The position numbers were made by a program, and so were the translations under genes. From positions 34,052,164 through 34,116,163 of the forward strand of contig CM026394.1 in NCBI GenBank assembly GCA_014843695.1: 64,000 nt of DNA. Reading direction: 5' to 3'. This stretch comes from Archivesica marissinica (lineage: Eukaryota; Mollusca; Bivalvia; Venerida; Vesicomyidae). Position 1 is the first letter of the stretch. The number at the start of each line of letters is the position of its first letter. This document shows positions 12,801-22,356 of the stretch, piece by piece. The notes under the pieces are model-generated. The model had not been told where the DNA came from. It worked only from the letters and a program-made list of their open reading frames with translations, and ran no database searches.

Positions 12801-15800
12801 ATGTCCGTATAGTCTGCTCAATATACCAGTCGAAGACCTTCTGTCGACTTTGTTGTCGGTGGGTTAAAGCGACACAGTGGTGGGGAAAAAATTTTCTACA
12901 CAATTGTAATTTCAGAATTGTTTTCCAAATATTTGCCACAGAATAATCTGAGTATCTAATCTTCATAAGCCGTAACAAATTTATATAAATAAGTTCTAAA
13001 ATAATGCGTGGCACAGCATATGCACCATGAATAAAGATGTGCTACCGATGAAAACAAAGAGTTTTAATACAAATTCACAGTTATATCGCACCCTGTGTAC
13101 ATGCACATAGTTATTTTCGAACTGATCTGAATTAACCTACATTAACCCTTTGCCTGCTGAGTAAATAAAATCACATTTGCAAACAACATAGATCCAGATC
13201 AGCCGCAGCGTAATGCCGCGTCTGATCAGGATCCATGTTGTTTGCTATTCGACCAAGTGTTTTAGCTCCACTATCCGAATAGCAAACAGCATAGAGCCTG
13301 ATCAGACGGCACGTTCTGTGCTGTCTGATCTGGCTCTATGCTGTTTGCAAAGGTGATTTTATCTGCCGCTAGCGTGCAAAGAGTTAATTCATCGGACAAA
13401 GCATCATTAGAAATCAATATAATTAATGTTATCCAGTCCGATATGAATGAAATGCCAAGCCCTACTTTCTACGGGGAAAACAATTACACATTTGTCATCT
13501 GCTCATTTCGCCTACAGCTTGCTAAAGATTAATTAACCTGACTAAGTTAACCCTTTCAACACCACAGACCTCTAAATTGGCTTACAAAAAAGTATAGATC
13601 CAGATGAGTTTTAGTATGAATGGCATCGCACTCAGATCATGCCAGGTACACGGACTAGTTGGCACATATATTTGATTCATACATAATTATATTGTATATA
13701 CATGCACGTGTTGATAGTTCAATTTATATAACGAATATACCCCCTCACATTCAATTGGAGAGAGTATTTAAGGGTCATCATGTGGTCTGTCGGACGGAAT
13801 ATTGTGTCTTCGCAATATCTAACTTGCTATCTTTGCCCACACAGGATCATCAGGATCTGCACTTTTTTCAAGTAATATAACTATTTTTAGAAACAAAATT
13901 ACCCATTTTGATAAATGAACTGATCCAAATGTAATTTTGTTATTAATTTATTGGTCTAAAAATATCATGGACCAGTCCATGTCAGTTACTTGGTGTTGAA
14001 TGGGTTAAGTAACATACAGTCTACATCCATTATGTCAAAGTCGGTTATGTCGAATTCTCCGGTTATGTCGAAGTCGGGTCAAAGTCCCGTTTCAGACACT
14101 ATCATTTTGCAGATAGCTGGCTCCGTTTATATCGAATTTCTTTAAGTCGAATATTTTGTTATAAAGAACCATTCAATGATAATCTATCTGTTGCACCATC
14201 TGATGCAACAGTCGTAGGAACCATCCATGCAGACAGACGACGTAAAACGTTTTTTATGTACATGTATTGCCCGATTGTGCCTAGTTTTGAAAATAACCTT
14301 TGTAGATATGAGGTACAAACAGCCGGAGTACAACTGGCCGAGTACTAAATACGGTAAATCAAAGCTGTCGGCCATTTTGCTGGAGGTAACTATACAAATG
14401 GTTATGTACGAGAGTCCTATTTTTGCAAATACTATAATTTCAGGTGTTGAGGTTGGTATACTTGTGGTTATGATAGTGATCCTACTAGTATTGGTGGGAG
14501 CGGTAGGTGGTTGGGTATACTACGCATACTCACACCCAACGTCTGCGTCAGGAATATGGCTGATGGAGGTAAGGTTCGACATACAATGCATGCATAAGGA
14601 CCTCCGGACTGCCAAGTGGTTTCAAATCACTTGCCGCTCACCACTGTAGGTTCGAATCCCACTGGGCATATCACATTCTTTCATGTGAGAAGGTTGGTGG
14701 TTCTACCTAGGTGCCCGTCCGTGCCTGAATACTGATGTGAGTTTATAATGACCAGGGCTTGAACTGTGTTTCTGCAACAATGAACCCAACTAATCACCAA
14801 GTAATTCCCCTGCATGTCCTGAAAGTAGCGAGCACGTCCTGAAAGTCACGACCATGTCCTGAAAGTCGCAATATGTGTTTTTTCTTCAATTTGAAAACGG
14901 AAACTCAGTCAGCTTTTAACCTAGTGTGAACTTTGGCTACAGCTTTTATCCTAGTGTGAACTTTGGCTACAGCTTTTATCCTAGTGTGAACTTTGGCTAC
15001 AGCTTTTATCCTAGTGTGAACTTTGGCAACCCAACTTTGACCATGTTATTATGATTTCGAAAAATAGATATTCACAAAACGAAAGGTCACTGGGCAAATC
15101 TTCAAAGTTTTTGGATAAAGCGGAAATGGGAGGTAGTAGATTTAAAAACATCCGTTCTTTAGAATATCTCCATGTCAGCACATTTTAAGCAAGCACATAA
15201 TGCACGAGACATTTGCCTAATGTTGACAGAACTTGTTGTGTAAACCATTTCTCTTTATTTCCTGATATAATGAATTTTATCACATAACTTGTAATACAGC
15301 CATCACATATTTTCTTATATGTCCACACATGTAATACAACCTTGAATGATTCTGATTGGTCGTGGCATGACAGCTAGCTTTTGACACATTTCACATATAT
15401 AGCTTGCAAGTTTGCCTTCATGTTTTCTTGGTTGAAAATCATCATAATAGTTGGGTGTCAGAATCAGAAACCTCGTGATGTATGCATACTTGATTCTACT
15501 TGTTCAAAGTTATTTTTTTTTCAAGATGGTGCTAGTGGCCATCTTAGATATTTTGGTCAAAATGATGTTTTAGCATCAAACTGATGTCACTCACCAGGGA
15601 TCATTGTCGCCCTAGGGACTTCGCCCTAAAAAAAATAAAAATATTTTTAAATATTTTTGGTTTTTACGATTTTCAAACCAAATCTTGTCTAGTAAGGTAC
15701 ACTGGGCCATTATAAAACACTCCTTCTATTCAAATGTTGTATTTAATGGTTGTACTGTGCATTTTAACCCTATTTTTGCAGAAGTATATTAAAGAACACC

Positions 15801-16573
15801 ATTTAAGGAAGCGATCACGCGCTTTCTCACTTTTCCCAAAAATTCTGACCTAGGATGAACCCTGTGTCAGAATGGGAATCCTCGTTGTTGATTTAGTTGA
15901 AAAGATGTATCTATACTTGATTCTAGGTGCTCTGGTTCCAAAATTAATTTTCAAGATGGCGCCGGCGGCCATTTTGGATTTTGCCCCCTAGCAAAAAATG
16001 TCGGCATTTCTAAATTTTTTATAAAAGGTCCATAGAAGTTGAATCAATCGTCAAAACATGTTAGCCGGATAATGGTCACGGGATTGAGATTCTGGACCCA
16101 ACTATAATGATATATGCACTAGCACAATACAGCAGAGTGATATAAAGCATTGTGTCGATATATAATATTAACGGAAACGCATTAACCCATTTCATTCTTG
16201 ATACCGTTCAAACACTTACAGTATTTGCAAAGATACATAGAGCCAGATCAACCACCACGTTACATGCCGTCTGATCAGGCTCTATGCTGTTTGCTATTCA
16301 GATGATCTTGCTAAGACACTTGGCTATGTAGCAAACAACATAGATCCTGATCAGCATGCAGCGTCACGCTGCAGCTGATCTGGATCTATGTAGTTTGCAA
16401 AAGCCATTAAATGTATCCAGAATGAAATGGATTAAACTGTACATTGCAATAAACATCTGTTATATCTCCTCCAGCACCGGCCGAGTCAGATGAAGGCAAA
16501 GATGTCCAACATGAAGTTTTGGAAGAGGAACGGCACAGCGGGCGACAAATATGCAGTGGAATCAACAGCATAA
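6731..16573 (+). CDS. 3' end of a single-pass membrane protein gene (three in-phase exons; 5' part outside window)
   Basis: Three segments with good GT-AG borders join without frame conflict: 6731-6800, 14444-14568 and 16475-16573 (stop TAA 16571-16573). The visible part is about 97 residues. It has a Ser/Thr/Pro/Gln-rich stalk (SGSGNC...PTTQQTSQP), a strong transmembrane helix (VGILVVMIVILLVLVGAVGG) and a short cytoplasmic tail with KMSNMKFWKRNGT, ending in ESTA. Upstream exons would lie left of position 1, beyond the 20-bp array. Topology is inferred as extracellular N-terminus with a roughly 50-residue tail. I do not recognise the family: the ectodomain that would name it is not here. The introns are filled with mobile and satellite DNA. 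No promoter is visible. The open phases, splice sites and coherent stalk-helix-tail order make a real gene likely. Confidence 0.7.
6843..7741. mobile_element. Long-TIR non-autonomous DNA transposon (foldback/hAT-like)
   Basis: The element begins CACAGGCACCAGACAC and ends with the complement GTGTCTGGTGCCTGTG. Perfect 8-bp copies of ACACTATC abut both ends (6835-6842 and 7742-7749). The outer arms of about 300 bp on each side are near-complementary. About 280 bp of unrelated spacer lies between them, with no transposase-like frame. An 8-bp target duplication fits hAT-type elements, but the terminal bases are not a textbook hAT end, so the superfamily is tentative. It sits in the intron after the stalk exon. 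Confidence 0.85.
7755..7968. repeat. Short degenerate tandem repeat (TCCAGTCTA-type)
   Basis: Irregular 9-24 bp units built on TCCAGTCTATAT and TCCAGTCTAAAT, starting directly after the long-TIR element. Confidence 0.8.
7969..9344. other. Intronic stretch without recognisable gene
   Basis: AT-rich unique-looking sequence with a poly-G run near 8088 and a (TA)n run at 8918-8937. The only coding hint is a 32-codon frame at 8165-8260, listed separately. Confidence 0.5.
8165..8260 (+). CDS. Very tentative short ORF or first exon
   Basis: ATG at 8165 opens a frame starting MSSDDTKDKILYYEKLGKLG and closing at TGA 8258-8260. The bases at the stop also read CCA|GTGAGT, a fair 5' splice donor, so it could be a first coding exon left in phase 2. 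The composition is protein-like (acidic start, then a hydrophobic Gly/Ala-rich part), but length alone gives no proof and no partner exon was identified. Chance occurrence is possible. Confidence 0.18.
   Translation: MSSDDTKDKILYYEKLGKLGALGYFAAGAIQ
9349..12110. repeat. 26-bp satellite array, about 105 units
   Basis: The unit core is TCTATATCATGATCTGTTAC followed by TA(C/T)TGT. Variation is low (ACTACTG versus ACTATTG, and CATGATATG). Shortened units lacking GTTACTA recur in clusters near 10400, 10690 and 11340-11530. Each unit contains the palindrome ATCATGAT. The array lies within the second visible intron region of the membrane protein gene. Confidence 0.97.
12214..12507 (+). mobile_element. 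tRNA-derived SINE, family A (full length)
   Basis: The head resembles a tRNA with GGT in the anticodon loop position (GACTGGTAATCC) and a B-box-like GTTCGATCC. It is followed by a conserved body (GATGGGACGTTAAACCGAGG, GGAGGCGTCGCTCATATG, GGCAACCGGTAGCGACGATA) and an A-rich tail. Other copies: 31416-31674 (-), 36665-36937 (+), 44723-44939 (+, headless), 57165-57415 (-). Confidence 0.85.
12850..13141. mobile_element. Truncated copy of the MITE family seen at 23065-23909
   Basis: The sequence from TTAAAGCGACA through AATAATGCGTGGCACAGC and CATGAATAAAGATGTG matches 23066-23375 segment by segment. Its right part is cut off at the TTAA MITE that starts at 13142. Confidence 0.6.
13142..13387. mobile_element. 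piggyBac-like MITE with TTAA ends
   Basis: It begins TTAACCCTTTGC and ends GCAAAGAGTTAA, so TTAA flanks an inverted terminal sequence starting CCC. The interior is a set of nested inverted repeats built on AACATAGATCCAGATCAG and its complement. TTAA targets and CCC termini are typical of piggyBac-mobilised MITEs. No coding capacity. Confidence 0.8.
13547..14008. mobile_element. piggyBac-like MITE (second family), with internal insertion
   Basis: The ends are TTAACCCTTTCAACACC and GGTGTTGAATGGGTTAA. The right half (CCATTTTGATAAATGAAC, ATCATGGACCAGTCCATG) is shared with 18845-19073 and 22125-22356. Compared with those copies, about 240 bp of extra sequence lies between the two halves of the central hairpin (about 13600-13845). 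Confidence 0.8.
14018..14165. mobile_element. Fragment of a pogo/Tigger-type MITE
   Basis: Repeated TTATGTCGAA-type motifs after ACAGTCTACATCC resemble the subterminal repeats of pogo-like elements. No matching opposite end was found, so this is a remnant at best. Confidence 0.35.
14444..14568 (+). CDS. Exon: transmembrane helix
   Basis: Acceptor ATAATTTCAG ends at 14443 and donor GTAAGGTTC starts at 14569. The 125-nt exon is entered in phase 1 and left in phase 0. It encodes VGILVVMIVILLVLVGAVGG followed by WVYYAYSHPTSAS, a clear membrane-spanning helix with an aromatic belt on its C-terminal side. Confidence 0.72.
14598..14745 (+). mobile_element. SINE family D, internally deleted
   Basis: tRNA-like part with GTAGGTTCGAATCCCAC (B box), then TTCTTTCATGTGAG, then GGTGGTTCTACC joined directly to GTGCCTGAATACTG. 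It lies 30 bp downstream of the transmembrane exon. Confidence 0.7.
14911..15030. repeat. 30-bp tandem repeat, four copies
   Basis: Four almost identical copies of a 30-bp unit containing CTAGTGTGAACTTTGGCTAC. Confidence 0.95.
15420..16015. repeat. Dispersed-repeat patchwork
   Basis: Two related blocks (about 15450-15550 and 15860-15985) share GAATC..CCTCGT, ATACTTGATTCTA and TTCAAGATGG..CCATTTT. The segment between them (15670-15850) matches 25430-25610 (ACACTCCTTCTATTCAAAT, TATTTAATGGT, ACGCGCTTTCTCACTT). The superfamily is not identified. Confidence 0.5.
16182..16435. mobile_element. piggyBac-like MITE with TTAA ends
   Basis: It starts TTAACCCATTTCATTC and ends GAATGAAATGGATTAA. The interior shares the AACATAGATCCTGATCAG hairpins of the element at 13142. 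It sits 39 bp before the last exon of the membrane protein gene. Confidence 0.8.
16475..16573 (+). CDS. Last exon: cytoplasmic tail
   Basis: Acceptor TATCTCCTCCAG ends at 16474. The exon is 99 nt in phase 0 and encodes 32 residues, including MKAKMSNMKFWKRNGT and the end ESTA, then TAA. Confidence 0.68.
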   Translation, partial: HRPSQMKAKMSNMKFWKRNGTAGDKYAVESTA

Positions 16574-17000
16574 CACATCTCTATGTACCATGTAGGGAGG
16601 GCAGTTGCGGACAACCATCAACTCAGTTGTTTATATATTTGAATTTTATTTCCCGGTTATTTTAGAAGAAATAAGTTACAAATAAGTTACAAATAAGTTA
16701 CAAATAAGTTACAAAATAAGTTACAAATAAGTTACAAATAAGCTTAATTAGGATTATGACTGTCGTAGATTGTGATGCTGGTTTAGGAAATAATATTTGT
16801 ATTATACAGGAAATATAGTGTTAATAGCTGGAGAAGTATTTACAATGCCACTGAATACAGAAGGTATTTTACAGGGAGGTATTTTGTAAAGCCATCAGCC
16901 AAATAACAGCTAGACAATGAAACACAATAACACACGCATTTATTCGTTTATAGCATTATACTGGGTCATGCTAGAATGGAAATAAAACAATCGGGCCGTA
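16574..17000 (+). other. Probable 3' UTR
   Basis: Non-coding sequence after the stop, including a small AAGTTACAAAT tandem repeat (16669-16742) and a canonical AATAAA at 16981-16986. The extent is inferred from that signal. Confidence 0.45.
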
Positions 17001-17251
17001 TTCTTACGCATTAAATACCCGTGTTTTATTCTCCATAAAACTACGACAAGACAAATAGTTTATCCATTCTAGTATGGCCCATTATAATGCTACGATTGAA
17101 TAATTGTGTTTGTTATTTTGTCGGCTGAGCAAAATTCAACAGTCGTAAAATAGACTGGCTGTAGCCGTTGTTTATTGCAGATTTAACAACGGTAGATGTG
17201 TTCTTTGTTTATAGGAACAAAATATGAAGTCATGTTAGGATTATGATTATC

Positions 17252-17522
17252 TCCTGATACAGTCTAACCTGTGTTTAACGGCCAGCCAGGGGACGCACCT
17301 GATACAGTCTAACCTGTGTTTAACGGCCAGCCAGGGGATGCACCTGATACAGTCTAACCTGTATTTAACGGCCAGCCAGGGGACGCACCTGATACAGTCT
17401 AACCTGTGTTTAACGGCCAGCCAGGGGACGCACCTGATACAGTCTAACCTGTGTTTAACGGCCAGCCAGGGGACGCACCTGATACAGTCTAACCTGTGTT
17501 TAACGGCCAGCCAGGGGACCCC
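17252..17522. repeat. 45-bp tandem repeat, six copies
   Basis: The unit includes CTGATACAGTCTAACCTGTG and TTTAACGGCCAGCCAGGGGA. The AGTCTAACCTGTGTTTAACG part resembles the ends of the CAGTCAAACCTG MITE family, a possible source. Confidence 0.93.
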
Positions 17523-17631
17523 TGATACGTCTAAATGGCTAGATGACGTTAACCAACCAACCCACCGGGACGCAGTTCCTGTGTTTAACGGCCACCAGGG
17601 GACACAATAAAATGGCTAGTTAACACCACAA

Positions 17632-17757
17632 TCACCGGGTCACCGTGTTCTGTTATCACCGGGTCACCGGTCTGTTATCACCGGGTCACTGTTCTGTTAT
17701 CACTGGGTCACCGTTCTTTATCACCGGGTCACCGTTCTGTTATCAGCGGTCCTGTTT
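17632..17757. repeat. 22-bp tandem repeat, about five copies
   Basis: The unit is TTCTGTTATCACCGGGTCAC with G, with decay toward both ends. Confidence 0.85.
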
Positions 17758-17964
17758 GACATTGGAGTTTCAGTTAAACTTCACAACATTTACTCCTTCA
17801 AAAGTAAAGTGTAAATATTTACATTGTGTAATGCGTTTACATTCCTGTAAGCGCAGTTGCCCCTGAGACATTGCTGATTGGTTCAAGTTGTTGTTTGACG
17901 TAACATGCTTTCCTATTCCATTGTGAATAATAACGCGTCCTATATTAGTAACGTCGTAGTTCCA

Positions 17965-18236
17965 TTATTTCGTGGTCGAGTGGTTACAGTCGCTGACTTG
18001 TATACCACTGTAATCTATGGTACACTGATGGTCACGGGTTCGAGCCCTGCTCAGGCCATGTCTCATTTATATGAAAAATTTGGCTGGCAGTTTCTTACGG
18101 AGGTTGGTGGTGCACCAAGTACTGGTTAACCGCTGGAGCCTGCCCAGGAAAGGTGTTGTTAGGTAAACTGCCCGCCAGCGATTTAGCCCAAAATGGTGCT
18201 GATGCAGGCGAGAAATCCGAGTAAACAAACAAACAA
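17965..18236 (+). mobile_element. tRNA-derived SINE, family E (full length)
   Basis: The head reads GTGGTCGAGTGGTTACAGTC (A box region) and ACGGGTTCGAGCCC (B box), with a long variable arm as in Ser/Leu-type tRNAs. The body contains GGAGGTTGGTGGTGCACCAA and CCTGCCCAGGAAAGGTGTTG and ends in (CAAA)n. Other copies: 27285-27515 (-) and 59366-59542 (-). Confidence 0.85.
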
Positions 18237-18433
18237 TGTATGTACAGATTTAACACAACTTTTGTACCATTTATCTTGCAACTCTCCGAATATACAATGT
18301 AAATATCTGGAATATAATCAAGTGGTTTCTTTTATTGTGGTATAAAATACATTAAATTTGTGCTGTTTAAAATGAAAGAGGAGGCCTTTGGCACACATAC
18401 ACTTGCACAAATGTATTGAATAACTCAATCGTG

Positions 18434-18645
18434 TTGCGTCCGTGGTCCAGTGATAGATGCATCAGATTTGGAGTCGAACGGTCCCAGGTTTGATACACGG
18501 TCAGGCTACGTATGTAGTGTCATTGAGCAAGACACCTCACACACATTCCTTAGTACTAGTTAGCTGCTTAGTTCGGCTAAGCCTGCCCAGGAAAACATGT
18601 CCAGGTTCCCCGCTAGTGGTTTGACATTAATGGAACATACATACA
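18434..18645 (+). mobile_element. tRNA-derived SINE, family B
   Basis: The head is GTCCGTGGTCCAGTGATAGA with a decayed B box (CCCAGGTTTGATACAC). The body contains TGTAGTGTCATTGAGCAAG and AACATGTCCAGGTTCCCCGC and ends GACATTAATGGAACATACAT. Other copies: 33404, 40362 and 48410. Confidence 0.85.
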
Positions 18646-18844
18646 ATAAATGGAACACAGGTTGATTTTATTCCTTAAAGACATGATTTGGGGGGGGGGG
18701 CGTGTTATGCAATATTTTTCACTAAGTGATAAAATCCCAGCATTTCGTTATCTGTCAACAATTAATCCTATACAAAAAGTAAAAGTATATGAAGCGTGAC
18801 ATTGAATGCTTCTTGTGAGATTTGGAAGTAGATCGGATATGTCT

Positions 18845-19073
18845 TTAACCCATTCACCACTTCAGGCCTCTATATAGGCTTGCAAAAAGTGTAGATCCAG
18901 ATGGCGAGCCAGCTCATCAGGATCTGCACCTTTTGCCAGTAATATTACTAGTTATAGACAAAATTACCCATTTTGATAAATGAAGTTGTCCAAATGTAAT
19001 TTTCTGATTAATTTATTGGTCTAAAAATATCATGGACCAGTCCATGTCAGTTACTTTGTGTTGAACGGGTTAA
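18845..19073. mobile_element. piggyBac-like MITE (second family)
   Basis: TTAACCCATTCACCACTTC on the left and GTTGAACGGGTTAA on the right. A short central hairpin GATCCAGATGGCGAGC...CATCAGGATCTGCACC shows what the uninterrupted family looks like. Confidence 0.8.
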
Positions 19074-19852
19074 ATAGTGCCTGACCTGATGAAAAACTTT
19101 CTAAATTTCTTGATTCAGGTCTGCATATCACGAAGTAGGGTTTGTTTTTATGTTTTCTGTTTTGTATGGCAAGCATTGAACACAGTTGCTGGAATATTAA
19201 TTTATTCTTGGAACTGTAGAGTGCTTTTGTACCTCAAGAGTGTATCAATTTACAAGCATTCCAGGAGAACACGTAAAGGGTATTTTATTGGAACTGTTTG
19301 CAAGTATGAGCAAGTTGAATAAGACGACGATTGTTGAAATGCGGTTGTCATGGGAAACGGATATCCGTAAGATATCTTCTATGTGTACTCTAATATATGT
19401 AGAGATATAACGTAGCCAAAGATACCTCCTTGATGAATGGGGGACACTTCATTCCAAAGATGGGTGGGAGAGGGGGAGGGAGAGGGGAAGGGAGTAGAAC
19501 AAAGGGAATATAGTACTCAAAAAGTACACTTTTTGTGTTTTGGGTGAAATAAAATTTAGCTGATTTTAAATGAATTTGGACACTCGCGTAGATGCTATAC
19601 TTGTATGTACATGTAGTCAAAAGTCAAGTCTCATCAGGGAGGTTAATTTGATGTGTTGTTATAGCTCTATCCTCATTTTATGAGCAAGATTAACTCATTA
19701 ACATATTATTCTGACATTGTGATTTTGCATGTTGAGCAGTGATTTGTTTGCTTTGATAATTTGATATTTAATAATTCTTCATTTGCTTTGATAAAATGAT
19801 CATATTTAATTATTTTGTCACCATGTTTGTTTTTCCCTCCTTGCCTGGCCAG

Positions 19853-19920
19853 CTAGACTGGACATGTACGCGATGGAGTTGAAAATTGAAGAAGAAAAAA
19901 AGGGAAAGAGTTTTCGATGA
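19853..19920 (+). CDS. Possible terminal exon (tentative)
   Basis: A strong acceptor (TTTTTCCCTCC..CCTGGCCAG) ends at 19852. After two bases it reads RLDMYAMELKIEEEKKGKSF plus R, then TGA (19918-19920), with AATAAA only 15 bp later (19935-19940). The entry phase (1) equals the exit phase of the stalk exon at 6731-6800, so an alternative, membrane-free end of that gene is conceivable. It could equally be a chance acceptor in front of a short frame. Confidence 0.3.
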
Positions 19921-20262
19921 TGTTTTTCTTAAACAATAAAGTGAGGTATTATCAGATTGTAAGATAGAGGTCAGACAGTCTACCCCGTTATTGCCTCATC
20001 TTTTTAACGATCAAAACAAGATTGCCCAAATGGAATGGCACGTAATGTTGCGTGCAGCGTAAATTATGATGTTATACTCATTTTTATTGTTTCCAATGTC
20101 AGAGATTACATAATATATTGTATTAACTAATTACGCATTTCTGAAAAAAATAGTACAACATTTTTAAAATAGTGGTAAAATATCTATATTTTGTTTCTGT
20201 TGGGAACTGTTGTGCCTGGCACACAATATATCCAGTCTACCTGGAATAACTTCATCTCTTCA

Positions 20263-20532
20263 CAGGGGTGTCTGTAGCCTAGTGGTTATAGTCGTGGACA
20301 TCAAGTTACTTGTTCCATACCGCTGTAGGTTCAAATCCTGCTTGAACCGTGTCGAATTCTTTCATATGAGGAGGCTATCCGGCTGGATTGCGGAAGGTCA
20401 GTGGTTCTACAACGGTGCCTGTCTGTGCCTGAAGTACTGTGAAGAGCACCCAGGGTCTTCCTCCACCCCAGCTGGAGAGACAACATATGGTCGAAGCTAT
20501 CAGTGCCACTTTAACCAATCAAAACAAACAAA
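20263..20532 (+). mobile_element. tRNA-derived SINE, family D (most complete copy)
   Basis: The head has GTGTCTGTAGCCTAGTGGTT (A box) and GTAGGTTCAAATCCTGC (B box). The body is TCTTTCATATGAGGAGGC, GAAGGTCAGTGGTTCTAC, CACCCAGGGTCTTCCTCCAC and GCCACTTTAACC, with tail CAAAACAAAC. Its 3' part is the source sequence of the 21-bp and 101-bp arrays at 29.3-31.3 kb. Confidence 0.85.
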
Positions 20533-20800
20533 ATCATCTCGTTAATGAATTACTTGAAATTCGCACACATGTCATTGATTTGATACACAAGCTTGTTTAC
20601 CCTCGCCTCCGGCCAACCATGTGGGCGAGTGTACAACATTTGGCATTTTCACCGTGACATGTTTCAAGGTGAAGCATTTGTCAGCCGAGCATTGAGTGTT
20701 GACTATGCTCTTGTTCCAAATTTATCCTCAATATTTGGATGCTATACAGAGCTATATTTATACACTTGGGTTTGGAGTATCAACAGTTAATAATAAAGAA

Positions 20801-21462
20801 ATGAAGATAATGGGTTTTATCCATACCTCAGCAATGAAGATAATGGGTTTTATCACTACTTCAGCAATGAAAATAATGGGTTTTATCCTTACCTCAGCAA
20901 TGAAGATAATGGGTTTTATCCTTACCTCAGCAATGAAGATAATGGGTTTTATCCTTACTTCAGCAATGAAGATAATGGGTTTTATCCTTACCTCAGCAAT
21001 GAAGATAATGGGTTTTATCCTTACCTCAGCAATGAAGATAATGGGTTTTATCCATACCTCAGCAATGAAGATAATGGGTTTTATCCATACCTCAGCAATG
21101 AAGATAATGGGTTTTATCACTACTTCAGCAATGAAGATAATGGGTTTTATCCTTACCTCAGCAATGAAGATAATGGGTTTTATCCTTACCTCAGCAATGA
21201 AGATAATGGGTTTTATCCTTACCTCAGCAATGAAGATAATGGGTTTTATCCTTACTTCAGCAATGAAGATAATGGGTTTTATCCTTACCTCAGCAATGAA
21301 GATAATGGGTTTTATCCTACCTCAGCAATGAAGATAATGGGTTTTATCCTTACCTCAGCAATGAAGATAATGGGTTTTATCCTTACCTCAGCAATGAAGA
21401 TAATGGGTTTTATCCATACCTCAGCAATGAAGATAATGGGTTTTATCCTTTACCTCAGCAGT
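20801..21462. repeat. 33-bp minisatellite, 20 copies
   Basis: The unit contains ATGAAGATAATGGGTTTTAT and CCTTACCTCAGCA. Because 33 divides by three, long frames open on both strands (for example 20696-21331 +), but they encode only the repeat. Each unit reads TTTTATCCTTACCTCAG on the plus strand (acceptor-like) and CTGAGGTAAGG on the minus strand (donor-like). Confidence 0.97.
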
Positions 21463-22124
21463 TTACCAATACAATACAGCCGGTAAATTTTCCTGTTCAG
21501 AATTGGGAATGTGGATGCGAGGGTCCCGCTTATATGCCAGCAATCTTAATAAAATGCGCTCAAAATGATTTACGCATATAAATTTCCTTGCTATAATATT
21601 TTGCTACGGAGAAACGGGGCTATGGAGAGAGTAGAACGGAATACATACTATTCGAGATTATATATTGTTCAAGTACATGTACATAAAAATGCATTGGATT
21701 GTACTGAAACATTCTGATAATACTCCTCTCATAAAGAGTACAATACCAACCTTTTTTACAAATTTTGAACAGTAATATGACTATTTTAAAACATAATTTG
21801 AAAAAAATGTTTTGTTTCTTTTTTGGGGTGGGGGGGGGGGAATTAGCTTTTCTTGAAACTGTTGACACATCAAACTCCTGTGGTTTGTGATTAGTTGCAG
21901 TAATATATTTCAGTGTTTGGTTATTATTTCGACATATCATTGGTCCATTTTTCTGTTCGTGATCAAGCTTTTTCAAAGTCATTTTTGTACTAGATCATAA
22001 TTTATATATGTGTGTTACATTATGTGTAGATGTTTTACAAATTTGTTTTTGCTTTTTGTGTGTGTTTGAAATTGTATATTGGATGGCATGGCCTGTGCGG
22101 AGTATTGTGTCATGAATTAGCTTG
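21463..22124. other. No gene seen
   Basis: AT-rich sequence with a poly-G run near 21830-21840. No splice-bounded coding segment or recognised repeat was found. Confidence 0.4.
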
Positions 22125-22356
22125 TCGAGTCAACACAACATACCTCTAAGTAGGCATACAAACAATGTAGATCCAGATAAGCCGGCTCGAGCCGTCTCAT
22201 CAGGATCTGCACTTTTTGCCAGTAATATTACTATCTTTAGACAAAATCACCCATTTTGATAAATGAACTGGTCCAAATGTAATTTTCTGATTAATTTATT
22301 GGTCTAAGAATATCATGGACCAGTCCATGTCAGTTACTTGGTGTTGAACGGGTTAA
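22125..22356. mobile_element. piggyBac-like MITE (second family), left end decayed
   Basis: It matches 18845-19073 through the whole right half and ends GGTGTTGAACGGGTTAA. The left end reads GTCAACACAACATACC and has lost a clear TTAA. Confidence 0.65.

Noticed and set aside
12721..13014. 97-codon minus-strand frame
   Set aside because: It lies in a dispersed MITE-type repeat also present at 23065-23375, where the frame is broken.
20696..21331. 211-codon repeat protein
   Set aside because: Translation of the 33-bp satellite; an equally long frame exists on the other strand.
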